Source: Gammaproteobacteria bacterium (GTDB lineage: Bacteria > Pseudomonadota > Gammaproteobacteria > Xanthomonadales > Xanthomonadaceae). Taken from it: DNA of 36,175 nucleotides. Position 1 is the stretch's first letter; each line of letters opens with the position of its first letter. The notes under the pieces were generated by a model. It was not told the DNA's origin. It made no database searches and saw only the letters and a program-made list of their open reading frames with translations. The DNA lies in NCBI GenBank assembly GCA_025356635.1, contig JANXRY010000007.1, positions 1 through 36,175 of the forward strand, written 5' to 3'. Shown here piece by piece: positions 7,293-14,576 of the stretch. The position numbers and the translations under genes are program-made.

Positions 7293-8737
7293 CCCGGAAT
7301 ATCGGATCGAAAATGCGCGCCGCGATTCACCACCAGGCGCTGCCCGGCGTCGAGCAGATCGAGGGCGAGCAGGCCTTGCCAACTTTGTGCCAGCGATGAC
7401 AGGGCGCGAATGCGTTCTTGCGCGCGCTGCAACCCGTGGCCGTCGCGCACCGGCCCCAGCCCTTGCCACAGACATCGGCGCAGGCGATCGAGTCCGACGC
7501 GATTCGCGGCCGGCGCGCGCGCGCAGCAACGTGCGCGGCCACACCCTGGCGACGGCGTCGCGGTCGCCATCAGCATCTGTGCAAGCCGGCGCCCGAACAC
7601 CACCCCTTCGAGCAGCGAGTTGCTGGCGAGGCGATTGCTGCCGTGCACGCCATTGCAGGCCACTTCGCCCACCGCATACAGCCCCGGCACGCGGGTCGCG
7701 CCATCCAGATCCACCGCCAGCCCGCCCATATGGAAATGCGCCGCGGGCGTGACCGGCAGCGGTTGTCGGCGCGGATCCAAACCTGCGTTGCGGCAGGCGG
7801 CCAGCACCGTCGGGAATGCTTGTTCCCAGTCGACGCGCAGCGCAGTGGCATCGAGAAAGATGGAGCGGCCCTGTTGTTGCAGCCGCCAGATCCGCCGCGA
7901 CACCACGTCGCGCGGCGCCAGGTCCGCCATCGGATGCTCGCCACGCATGACTTCGCAACCATCGCTATCGCGCAGCACCGCGCCGGCGCCGCGCAAGGCT
8001 TCGGTCAACAACGGCAGGCGCGGACTGCCCGGCATGTCGACCGCGAGCGCGGTGGGATGGAATTGCATCAGCGGCAGATCGCGCATGGCTGCGCCGGCGG
8101 CAGCCCCGAGCGCCAGGCCCGCGCCTTGCGCACTCTCGGGGTTGCTGGTCGCTGCGAACAGACCTCCCACACCGCCGGTAGCGAGCAGCACGGCAGCGCC
8201 GGTGATGGATTCGCGCAGGCCGCCGAGCTTGCGCGCGCCGACGCCGACCACCCGCTCGCCGCGGCACAACAGCGCGTCCACGTCGGTGTCCGGTTGCCAA
8301 CGCACGTGCGCGGCGCGGCGGACCTGCTCTTGCAGAACGCGGGCGATGCGGCCGCCGGTGGCGTCGCCGCCGGCGTGCAGCACACGCGCGCAGCCGTGGC
8401 CACCCTCGCGCGCGAACTGCCAGCCGACCGCGTCGCGATCGAAGGCGACGCCGAGTCGCTCGAGCCAGCGCACTGCATCCTCGGCGCCTTCGGTGAGAAT
8501 TCGCACTGCTTCGCGGTCGTTGTCGCCGCCGGCGGCAAGAGTGTCGCGTGCGTGCCGCACCGGGCTGTCGCCGGGTGCCAGTGCCGCCGCCATGCCGCCT
8601 TGCGCCATCGGCGTCGCGCCATCGCTGCCGTCGCGCGTGCGCGACAGCAGCCAGACCGGCCGCGGCGCCAGCGACAAGGCCGCCGTCAGACCGGCGATCC
8701 CCGCGCCCACCACGATGATCGGTTTGTCCGCGCTCAC
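7289..8737 (-). CDS. nadB: L-aspartate oxidase NadB
   Basis: This 482-residue flavoprotein starts with the FAD-binding VVGAGIAGLTAALSL motif and contains GDATGG and the succinate dehydrogenase/fumarate reductase family signature regions (HPTAL, RDVVSRRI, GLYAVGEVACNGVHGSNRLASNSL). It oxidises L-aspartate to iminoaspartate, the first step of quinolinate and NAD synthesis, and in this family fumarate can replace oxygen as electron acceptor. The start is a GTG whose last bases overlap the nadA stop (GTGA), so the two are translationally coupled. This is a normal-length NadB, somewhat shorter than E. coli NadB (540). It is the last gene of the cm-ubiT-nadA-nadB operon and converges on ubiV. Confidence 0.93.
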   Translation of the reverse strand: MSADKPIIVVGAGIAGLTAALSLAPRPVWLLSRTRDGSDGATPMAQGGMAAALAPGDSPVRHARDTLAAGGDNDREAVRILTEGAEDAVRWLERLGVAFDRDAVGWQFAREGGHGCARVLHAGGDATGGRIARVLQEQVRRAAHVRWQPDTDVDALLCRGERVVGVGARKLGGLRESITGAAVLLATGGVGGLFAATSNPESAQGAGLALGAAAGAAMRDLPLMQFHPTALAVDMPGSPRLPLLTEALRGAGAVLRDSDGCEVMRGEHPMADLAPRDVVSRRIWRLQQQGRSIFLDATALRVDWEQAFPTVLAACRNAGLDPRRQPLPVTPAAHFHMGGLAVDLDGATRVPGLYAVGEVACNGVHGSNRLASNSLLEGVVFGRRLAQMLMATATPSPGCGRARCCARAPAANRVGLDRLRRCLWQGLGPVRDGHGLQRAQERIRALSSLAQSWQGLLALDLLDAGQRLVVNRGAHFRSDIPG

Positions 8738-9759
8738 AAGCGTTCGCCCCGGCCGACCGCGAGCATGCGCGCCAACGCCCGTCGTGCGCCGTTCGCCACC
8801 GCCTCCGGAATTTGCACTTCGTACCGGCGATCGCGCAGGCACGCGTAGATATTGGGCAGCGTGATGCGCTTCATGTGCGGGCACAGGTTGCACGGGCGCA
8901 CGAACTCGATGTCGGGGAAGCGCGCCTGCAGGTTGTCGGCCATCGCGCATTCCGTGATCAGGGCGACTCGCGCCGGGCGCTCCTTGGCCAGCCACGCGCC
9001 CATGGCGCTGGTGGAACCGACGAAATCCGCCTCCGCCTGCACGTCCGGCGGGCATTCCGGGTGCGCCACCAGCCGAGCGTCGAAACGTTCGCGCGCGTGC
9101 CGCGCCTGCGCCGCGGTGAAGGTTTCGTGCACCTCGCAGGCGCCGTTCCACAACACGAGCTCGACTTGCGTGCGGGCGGCGACGAACGAGCCGAGGTAGC
9201 GGTCGGGCAGGAAGATCACCTTGTCGCTCCCCATCGCTTCCACCACCTGCACGGCGTTGGCGGAGGTGCAGCAGGCGTCAGATTCGGCCTTGACCTCGGC
9301 GCTCGTGTTGACATAACTGACCACCGGCGCGCCTGGGTGCAGCGCGCGCAGGCGACGCACGTCCGCGGCCGTGATCGACGCCGCCAGCGAGCAACCCGCG
9401 TCCATGTCGGGGATCAGCACCGTGCGTTCCGGCGCGAGGATCTTGGCAGTCTCGGCCATGAAGTGCACGCCGCACAGCACGATCAGTTCCGCCTCGCACG
9501 TTACTGCCGCCTGGGCGAGCGCCAGGGAGTCGCCGGTGACGTCCGCCACACCGTGGAAGATCTCCGGCGCCTGGTAGCTGTGGGCCATGATGACCGCGCC
9601 GCGCTTTGCCTTCAGGTGACGAATCGCATCGATCCACGGCAGGTGCAGCGGCCATTCCAGGCACGGCACCCGCGTTTCAAGACAAGCGCGCAGGTCGGCG
9701 TAGTCGCGTTCCAGCTGTTCGTTGTATTCCGGCAGCGGCACTTCTTCGTGACGTGTCAT
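8734..9759 (-). CDS. nadA: quinolinate synthase NadA
   Basis: NadA condenses iminoaspartate, the NadB product, with dihydroxyacetone phosphate to form quinolinate, using an oxygen-sensitive 4Fe-4S cluster. The 341-residue protein shows the family repeats: MAHSYQAPEIFHGVADVTGDSLALA, GVHFMAETAKILAPE, VSYVNTSAEVKAESD and the C-terminal region RPCNLCPHMKR. Cysteines in VLCGVHF, NGACEVHE and CNLCPHM are in the positions expected for the cluster ligands. An ATG at 9780 would add seven residues and leave 14 nt after the cm-ubiT stop; neither start has a clear ribosome-binding site. The short spacing indicates one operon with cm-ubiT upstream and nadB downstream. Confidence 0.94.
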   Translation of the reverse strand: MTRHEEVPLPEYNEQLERDYADLRACLETRVPCLEWPLHLPWIDAIRHLKAKRGAVIMAHSYQAPEIFHGVADVTGDSLALAQAAVTCEAELIVLCGVHFMAETAKILAPERTVLIPDMDAGCSLAASITAADVRRLRALHPGAPVVSYVNTSAEVKAESDACCTSANAVQVVEAMGSDKVIFLPDRYLGSFVAARTQVELVLWNGACEVHETFTAAQARHARERFDARLVAHPECPPDVQAEADFVGSTSAMGAWLAKERPARVALITECAMADNLQARFPDIEFVRPCNLCPHMKRITLPNIYACLRDRRYEVQIPEAVANGARRALARMLAVGRGERL

Positions 9760-9794
9760 TGGTGGGATCGTCCGTGGCATCCGCTGCAACACCG

Positions 9795-10700
9795 TCAGCG
9801 CGGCTGGCGGTCGATTCGATGGGCGTCGCGCGCCGATTGCAGTAGGCCGGCGCCACGGCTCATCAGGACGCGCAAGCCCAGCGGCACGTCCTGCCATGGC
9901 AACTGATCGAGCAGATTGCGCGTCGTGAGACCCAGTTCGACGTCGCCGGTCAGCACCAGACGACGCTGGAAAAAAAGCGTGTCGGCATCCTCGCGACGAC
10001 TGGCCAGCAGCAGCAGATCGGTCGCCGAGCCCCTTACGGTCGCCTCCGCCGGTTCATCGGATGCGTTGACCTCCAGCCTGCGGTCACGCACCTGCACGAC
10101 CCAGCGCAAGCCCAGATCCTCGACTTCGATCCCGATCCGCCGGTTTGCCACCAGATCCAGGTGGCCCTGGGCCAATGGCGCCGCGAGCACGTGGCGCATC
10201 GCGGCCTGAAGACACTGGGCTTGCCACGGCGCGGGCACCCGGCGTAACCATGGGCGCCAGCGCTTTGGTGGCGGCAGCCAGCGCAGCCAGGCGGAGGCCG
10301 ACGGAAAGGACGGAGACGGGGTCATGGAGGGCGCCAGCATGGCGCCAACCCGGTCGTCCCTGCCCTGATCCAGATCAGTCCGCGGGCACGCCTCGGTACT
10401 CGCGCCTGGATTCAGCCCTTGCTGCCGATGGGCGTCGGCGATCAGGGCAGCCATCAGGCGCTCGCTGCTGGCTGGCGGCACGCCCAGACGCTGGCCGATC
10501 CAGCGGGCGCGATCGCAGACCGCCTGTTCGCGGTCGAGGTTTCGACCGCCGTGACCTGCCCGTTGCTTGATCTCCGCTGCCAGCGAAACCAGGCGCCGGC
10601 GGCCGGCGAACAGGAACAGCAGGCCGTCGTCGACGCCGTCGATCAAGCTGCGAACACCGCCTAGCGCGGCCTGCGATGCCATGGGAAGGGAGTTCGGCAT
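9795..10700 (-). CDS. ubiT: chorismate mutase (AroQ) fused to UbiT (SCP2 domain)
   Basis: One uninterrupted reading frame joins two domains. Residues 15-95 are an AroQ chorismate mutase; at a constant offset from the E. coli domain, R17, R34, K45, R57, E58 and Q94 match R11, R28, K39, R51, E52 and Q88, while D48 is N54 and S84 is A90. Residues from about 126 to 301 resemble UbiT (YhbT): a tryptophan/proline-rich amphipathic start, then an SCP2 lipid-binding domain ending in DVELGLTTRNLLDQLPW. UbiT is the accessory lipid-binding protein of the UbiU-UbiV pathway. An FNR-like box lies 34-51 nt before the ATG chosen here (an ATG at 10709 is an alternative), and another inside the linker could drive UbiT alone from the ATG at 10325. 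The fused mutase could supply prephenate to UbiU-UbiV; that is inference. Confidence 0.87.
   Translation of the reverse strand: MPNSLPMASQAALGGVRSLIDGVDDGLLFLFAGRRRLVSLAAEIKQRAGHGGRNLDREQAVCDRARWIGQRLGVPPASSERLMAALIADAHRQQGLNPGASTEACPRTDLDQGRDDRVGAMLAPSMTPSPSFPSASAWLRWLPPPKRWRPWLRRVPAPWQAQCLQAAMRHVLAAPLAQGHLDLVANRRIGIEVEDLGLRWVVQVRDRRLEVNASDEPAEATVRGSATDLLLLASRREDADTLFFQRRLVLTGDVELGLTTRNLLDQLPWQDVPLGLRVLMSRGAGLLQSARDAHRIDRQPR
10365..10378 (-). promoter_or_regulatory. FNR/Anr-like box inside the cm-ubiT reading frame
   Basis: CTGATCCAGATCAG is a symmetric 14-mer with both half-sites (CTGAT/ATCAG) of the FNR pattern. It encodes part of the linker between the mutase and UbiT domains. On the minus strand the class II start would be about 10330, with CATGCT (complement of 10336-10341) near the -10 position and the ATG of the UbiT domain at 10325. 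It may therefore be an internal promoter for UbiT without the mutase. Confidence 0.5.
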
Positions 10701-10735
10701 GGCCGGCATTGCACACCGGCCCTAATCGACCCGCA

Positions 10736-10749
10736 CTGACGCAAGTCAA
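10736..10749 (-). promoter_or_regulatory. FNR/Anr-like box upstream of cm-ubiT-nadA-nadB
   Basis: Read on the minus strand this is TTGACTTGCGTCAG, TTGAC-N4-GTCAG. Its centre (10742.5) is 42.5 nt before the ATG at 10700. TGCAAT (complement of 10708-10713) is placed as a -10 element. The half-sites are less canonical than in the ubiU box because the right one begins with G. Confidence 0.5.
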
Positions 10750-10777
10750 GGCGCAAACACCGGGAGACAAGTAGAGC

Positions 10778-11029
10778 CTAGCTTGCCAGTAGAGATCGCG
10801 CCGCCTCCTGGAACCAACGGTAACTGCGCTCCCACTCGCCGGTGCGCGGCGTGGTATGCACGAACAAGCGCAACAATTGTTCCAGGGCGGCGATGCGCGC
10901 TTGTGCCTGCTCGAGGTCCTGCGCGTCGATCAACTCGACCCGGCGATCCTGGCAGATCCCGACGCACGGCCGCGGCCCGTCGATGCGGCCGCAACCGACA
11001 CATTGCCACGCGGAAAATCGCTCGGCCAT
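10778..11029 (-). CDS. small cysteine-motif protein with C-terminal helix, unknown function
   Basis: This 83-residue soluble protein begins [19 protein letters not shown] and continues [15 protein letters not shown]. Cysteines at positions 10, 13, 22 and 26 form CxxC and CxxxC pairs, a likely zinc or iron-sulphur site. The rest (about 35-83) is predicted helical with a leucine-rich stretch. I do not recognise a named family. The gene sits just upstream of cm-ubiT on the same strand, 69 nt before its box, and has its own FNR-like box 42.5 nt before the ATG, so it is probably an oxygen-limited gene linked to the same pathway. The FNR box and absence of a convincing competing frame are the main evidence that it is real. 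Confidence 0.65.
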   Translation of the reverse strand: MAERFSAWQCVGCGRIDGPRPCVGICQDRRVELIDAQDLEQAQARIAALEQLLRLFVHTTPRTGEWERSYRWFQEAARSLLAS

Positions 11030-11064
11030 CGCCGGCAGTGTCGCCCGGGCAGCCGTTGCCCGCC

Positions 11065-11078
11065 CTGATCCGGGTCAA
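11065..11078 (-). promoter_or_regulatory. FNR/Anr-like box upstream of the small cysteine-motif gene
   Basis: On the minus strand the site reads TTGACCCGGATCAG, TTGAC-N4-ATCAG, one mismatch from the FNR-family pattern. The centre (11071.5) is 42.5 nt before the ATG at 11029, and GACACT (complement of 11037-11042) lies at -12 to -7. The site is also upstream of queD on the other strand (centre 44.5 nt before that ATG), so a bidirectional effect cannot be excluded. Confidence 0.6.
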
Positions 11079-11103
11079 GCGCGGACGATTGGTCGGACGC
11101 GGT

Positions 11104-11109
11104 TACAAT
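11104..11109 (+). promoter_or_regulatory. -10 element of queD promoter
   Basis: TACAAT is close to the sigma-70 consensus and ends 6 nt before the queD ATG at 11116, which would make the transcript leaderless or nearly so. No good -35 hexamer is visible at 16-18 nt; the FNR-like box at 11065-11078 is the only obvious activator site in range. Confidence 0.45.
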
Positions 11110-11115
11110 CGGCGC

Positions 11116-11472
11116 ATGGATATCTTCAAAGTCTTCCGCATCGAAGCGGCGCACCGCTTGCCGAATGTTCCGGCCGGGCACAAATGCGCGCGCCTGCACG
11201 GGCATTCCTTCGCGGTGGAGTTACACGTGGCGGGCACGCCGGATCCGGGCACCGGCTGGATCATGGACTTCGCCGAGATCAAGCAGTTGTTCGCGCCGAT
11301 CCACGACCAGCTCGACCACCACTACCTCAACGACGTTCCGGGGCTGGACAATCCGACCAGCGAAAACCTCGCGATCTGGATTTGGCAACAGCTCAAGCCG
11401 CAGTTGCCGGCGCTGTCGGAAATCGTGGTGCACGAAACCTGTACGTCTGGCTGCCGCTACCGCGGCAACTGA
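11116..11472 (+). CDS. queD: 6-carboxy-5,6,7,8-tetrahydropterin synthase QueD
   Basis: The 118-residue protein is a short PTPS/QueD-family enzyme. Zinc ligands are H13 (AAHRL), H28 and H30 (LHGHS), the catalytic cysteine is C24 in CARLHGHSF, and the C-terminal [11 protein letters not shown] contains the conserved His-Glu of the substrate pocket. QueD makes 6-carboxytetrahydropterin from dihydroneopterin triphosphate in the pathway to preQ0 and queuosine in tRNA. The CxxxHGH motif favours QueD over eukaryotic-type PTPS. The gene stands alone; it is convergent with the RND efflux gene, whose stop lies 12 nt away. Confidence 0.9.
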   Translation: MDIFKVFRIEAAHRLPNVPAGHKCARLHGHSFAVELHVAGTPDPGTGWIMDFAEIKQLFAPIHDQLDHHYLNDVPGLDNPTSENLAIWIWQQLKPQLPALSEIVVHETCTSGCRYRGN

Positions 11473-11483
11473 AGCAGCTCCGA

Positions 11484-14400
11484 TCAGGCGCCGCTGGCGC
11501 GATGGTCGCGGGCAATCAGCAGGTAGACGCACGGCACCACGAACAGGGTGAAGAAAGTGCCGATGCCCATGCCGCCGACGATCACCATGCCTAACTGATT
11601 GCGCGCTTCGGCACCGGCGCCGTGGGCCATCGCCAACGGCACGGCACCCAGCACCATGGCGCCGGTCGTCATCAGGATCGGGCGCAAGCGGCGCGCGGCG
11701 GCATCGAGCACCGCGTTGAACTTGCTCTCGCCTTTGAGCTGCAACTGGTTGGAGAATTCGACGATCAGGATGCCGTGCTTGGCGATCAGGCCGACCAAGG
11801 TGACGATGCCGATCTTGGTGTAGATGTTCCAGCTGCCGCCAGTCAGCTTCAGGGCCAGGAAAGCGCCAAACGCTGCCAGCGGCACCGCCAGCAGGATCAC
11901 CAGCGGATCGATCCAGCTTTCAAATTGCGCCGCAAGTACCAGGTAAATGAAGACGATCGCCAGACCGAAGATCAGTTTGAAATCGTTGGACGACTCTGCG
12001 AACTCGCGGCTTTGTCCGGACAAATCGTAGAGCGCATCCGGCGCCACTTCGTGCAGGGTCTTTTCCATCCAGGCCAAGGCCTCGCCCTGCGAATAACCCG
12101 GTGCGAGGCCGACGCTGATGGTCGCGGCGCGCAGTTTGTTGAAGTGGTTGAGTTCCTTGGCCGCCACCGTTTCCTGCACGTCGACCAGGTTGGCCAGCTG
12201 CACCATCTGGCCGTCGCCGGCGCGCACGAAGATATTGCTGACGTCCCCGGGCGTGCGCCGCGACGCGTCCTCGACCTGCACGATCACATCGTATTGTTCA
12301 GTGCCCTTCTTGAAGCGGGTGACATTGCGGCCGCCGAGCAAGGTCTCCAGGGTATGGCCGACGGTGTCGACATTGCTGCCAATGGTAGCGACCTTGTCGC
12401 GATTCACCGTCACCTTCAACTGCGGTTTGTCGAGCTTGAGGTCGCTGTCGGGATTGGTCAGCTTCGGGTTGGTCGCCATCTTGGCCATCATCTTGCCGAC
12501 AATGCTCTGCAGGTCTTCCCAGGTGCCGGTGCTCTCGACCACGAAGCTGACCGGCTGGCCGAAACCCTGCTGACCGAGCGGATCTGGCGTCACCGGAAAC
12601 GCCATCACCCCGGGCACGCCCATGAACTGCCCGAATAACATGCCCTTCATGTCTTCAGCGGGAACCGTCCGCTGGCTCCAGTCCTTGAGCAGCGCGAAGC
12701 CGATCGTCGTCGTGATATCCGGAAAGCCGACGATCTGGAACACGCCTTCGACGCCCGCGGTCCGTTCCAGGATGCCCTCGATTTGGCGGGCATACTTGTC
12801 GGTGTATTCGACCGTCGCGCCCTGTGGCGCGATACCGAAGCCCATGATGAAGCCCTGGTCTTCCTTGGGCGCCAACTCGTCGGGCAATCCCTTCAGCGCT
12901 TTCCAGTCCTGCGCGAACGCGGGAACGATCGGCCGAGGCAATCCCAGCAACAGGAATAGGGCAAGAAGGAAAATCACGCCCGCGCCGCCCACGACCCAGG
13001 CCCTTGATTTCAACGCCAGAGTCAGCACGCCACGGTAGGTGCTGTCCAGCCAACGCAGTACGCTCTCGCCGATCTCGAAGAAGCGGCCATGCTTGCTTTC
13101 GTTGCGCAGCAGCCGCGAACCCATCATCGGCGACAGGCTTAGCGCTGTGAAACCCGACACCAGCACAGCGCCGGCCAGGGTCAGCGCGAATTCGACAAAC
13201 AGCTTGCCGGTATGGCCGGTCGAGAATGCCAAGGGCACGTACACAGCGGTCAGGGTCAGGGTCATCGCGATGATCGCAAAACCAATTTCCTTGCTACCCG
13301 CGAAGGCCGCGTCCATCGGCGCCATGCCTTCCTCGATGTGCCGGTAGATGTTCTCCAGCATCACGATCGCGTCGTCCACCACCAGGCCGATCGCCAGCAC
13401 CATCGCCAGCAGGGTCAAGGTATTGATCGTGAATCCGAAGGCGTACATCAGGCCGAACGCACCAACCAGCGACACCGGGATGGTGACGATCGGCACCAGC
13501 ACCGCGCGCCAGCTGCGCAGGAACAGGAAGATCACCAGCACCACCAGCGCGATCGCTTCACCGACAGTCTTGTAGACCTCCTCGATCGACTTCTCGATGA
13601 AGACGGTGGTGTCGTAGGCGATCTCGACCTTCATGCCTTCGGGCAGGGTGCGCTGGATCTCCGGCAGCATCTTTTTCAGCGCTTGGGAAATTTCCAGCGG
13701 ATTGGCGGTGGCCTGCTTGACGATGCCCAGCGGCACCGCCGGCTTGCCGCGGAAGCGTGCGCGGAAGCGGTCTTCCTGTTGCCCCAGCTCGACCTTGGCG
13801 ACATCGCGCAGGCGCACCAGATAACCGTTGACGCTGCCGAGGATGATCGCGCCGAATTGTTCCGGCGTCTTCAGGTCGGTCTCGGAGAGCACGGTGAACT
13901 CGCGCTGCGAGCTTTCGACGCGACCGGCGGGAATCTCGACATTTTGCCGGCTCAACGCATTCTCGACATCGGCCGGGGTCAGGCCGAATCCGGCCAGCCG
14001 CTGCGGCTGCAACCACACGCGCATGGCATAGGTGCTGCTGTAGACCTGCGCCTGGGCCACGCCGGAAATGGTTTGCACACGGTCCTTCACCAGACGCGTG
14101 GCGACATCGGCGATCTCGACCTGCGGGTGGCGATCGGAAGAAAACGCCAAGTAGATGATCGGTTGTGCGTCGGCTTCCTGCTTCTGGATGATCGGTGGCT
14201 TGGCCTGGTCAGGCAGGAACTGGCGAGCTTGGCTGACCCGGTCGCGAACATCGGCGGCAGCGGCATCGGGGTCACGGTCGAGGCGGAAGCTGATCGTGAC
14301 CTGGCTGTTCTGCTCGCGACTGACCGACTGGATGAATTCGATGCCCTCGATGCCTGACAGCGCGTCCTCGATCGGCTTGGTGATCTGGGTTTCGATCACT

Positions 14401-14570
14401 TGCGCACTGGCGCCCGGGTAAGTGGTGTTGACCGTGACTACCGGCTCGTCGACTTTCGGAACCAGTCGCACCGCAAGCCGCTGGTAGCTGATCAGGCCAA
14501 CCAGCACCACCACCAGGTTGATGACGATCGCAAAGACCGGGCGGCGGATCGAAATATCGGAGAGCACCAT
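11484..14570 (-). CDS. RND (HAE1-family) multidrug efflux permease
   Basis: This 1028-residue protein is a full-length AcrB/MexB-type inner-membrane pump. It begins with the family N-terminus SDISIRRPVFAIVINL, has the TM4 proton-relay aspartates in LAIGLVVDDAIVMLENIYR, and the final GMGIGTFFTLFVVPCVYLL stretch. It exports drugs or other amphiphiles from the periplasm using the proton gradient. The start is 6 nt after the stop of the adaptor gene, so the two form one operon. No outer-membrane channel gene (TolC/OprM) lies next to them, so the pump must use one encoded elsewhere. The substrate cannot be told from sequence. Confidence 0.95.
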   Translation of the reverse strand: MVLSDISIRRPVFAIVINLVVVLVGLISYQRLAVRLVPKVDEPVVTVNTTYPGASAQVIETQITKPIEDALSGIEGIEFIQSVSREQNSQVTISFRLDRDPDAAAADVRDRVSQARQFLPDQAKPPIIQKQEADAQPIIYLAFSSDRHPQVEIADVATRLVKDRVQTISGVAQAQVYSSTYAMRVWLQPQRLAGFGLTPADVENALSRQNVEIPAGRVESSQREFTVLSETDLKTPEQFGAIILGSVNGYLVRLRDVAKVELGQQEDRFRARFRGKPAVPLGIVKQATANPLEISQALKKMLPEIQRTLPEGMKVEIAYDTTVFIEKSIEEVYKTVGEAIALVVLVIFLFLRSWRAVLVPIVTIPVSLVGAFGLMYAFGFTINTLTLLAMVLAIGLVVDDAIVMLENIYRHIEEGMAPMDAAFAGSKEIGFAIIAMTLTLTAVYVPLAFSTGHTGKLFVEFALTLAGAVLVSGFTALSLSPMMGSRLLRNESKHGRFFEIGESVLRWLDSTYRGVLTLALKSRAWVVGGAGVIFLLALFLLLGLPRPIVPAFAQDWKALKGLPDELAPKEDQGFIMGFGIAPQGATVEYTDKYARQIEGILERTAGVEGVFQIVGFPDITTTIGFALLKDWSQRTVPAEDMKGMLFGQFMGVPGVMAFPVTPDPLGQQGFGQPVSFVVESTGTWEDLQSIVGKMMAKMATNPKLTNPDSDLKLDKPQLKVTVNRDKVATIGSNVDTVGHTLETLLGGRNVTRFKKGTEQYDVIVQVEDASRRTPGDVSNIFVRAGDGQMVQLANLVDVQETVAAKELNHFNKLRAATISVGLAPGYSQGEALAWMEKTLHEVAPDALYDLSGQSREFAESSNDFKLIFGLAIVFIYLVLAAQFESWIDPLVILLAVPLAAFGAFLALKLTGGSWNIYTKIGIVTLVGLIAKHGILIVEFSNQLQLKGESKFNAVLDAAARRLRPILMTTGAMVLGAVPLAMAHGAGAEARNQLGMVIVGGMGIGTFFTLFVVPCVYLLIARDHRASGA

Positions 14571-14576
14571 GGCGGC

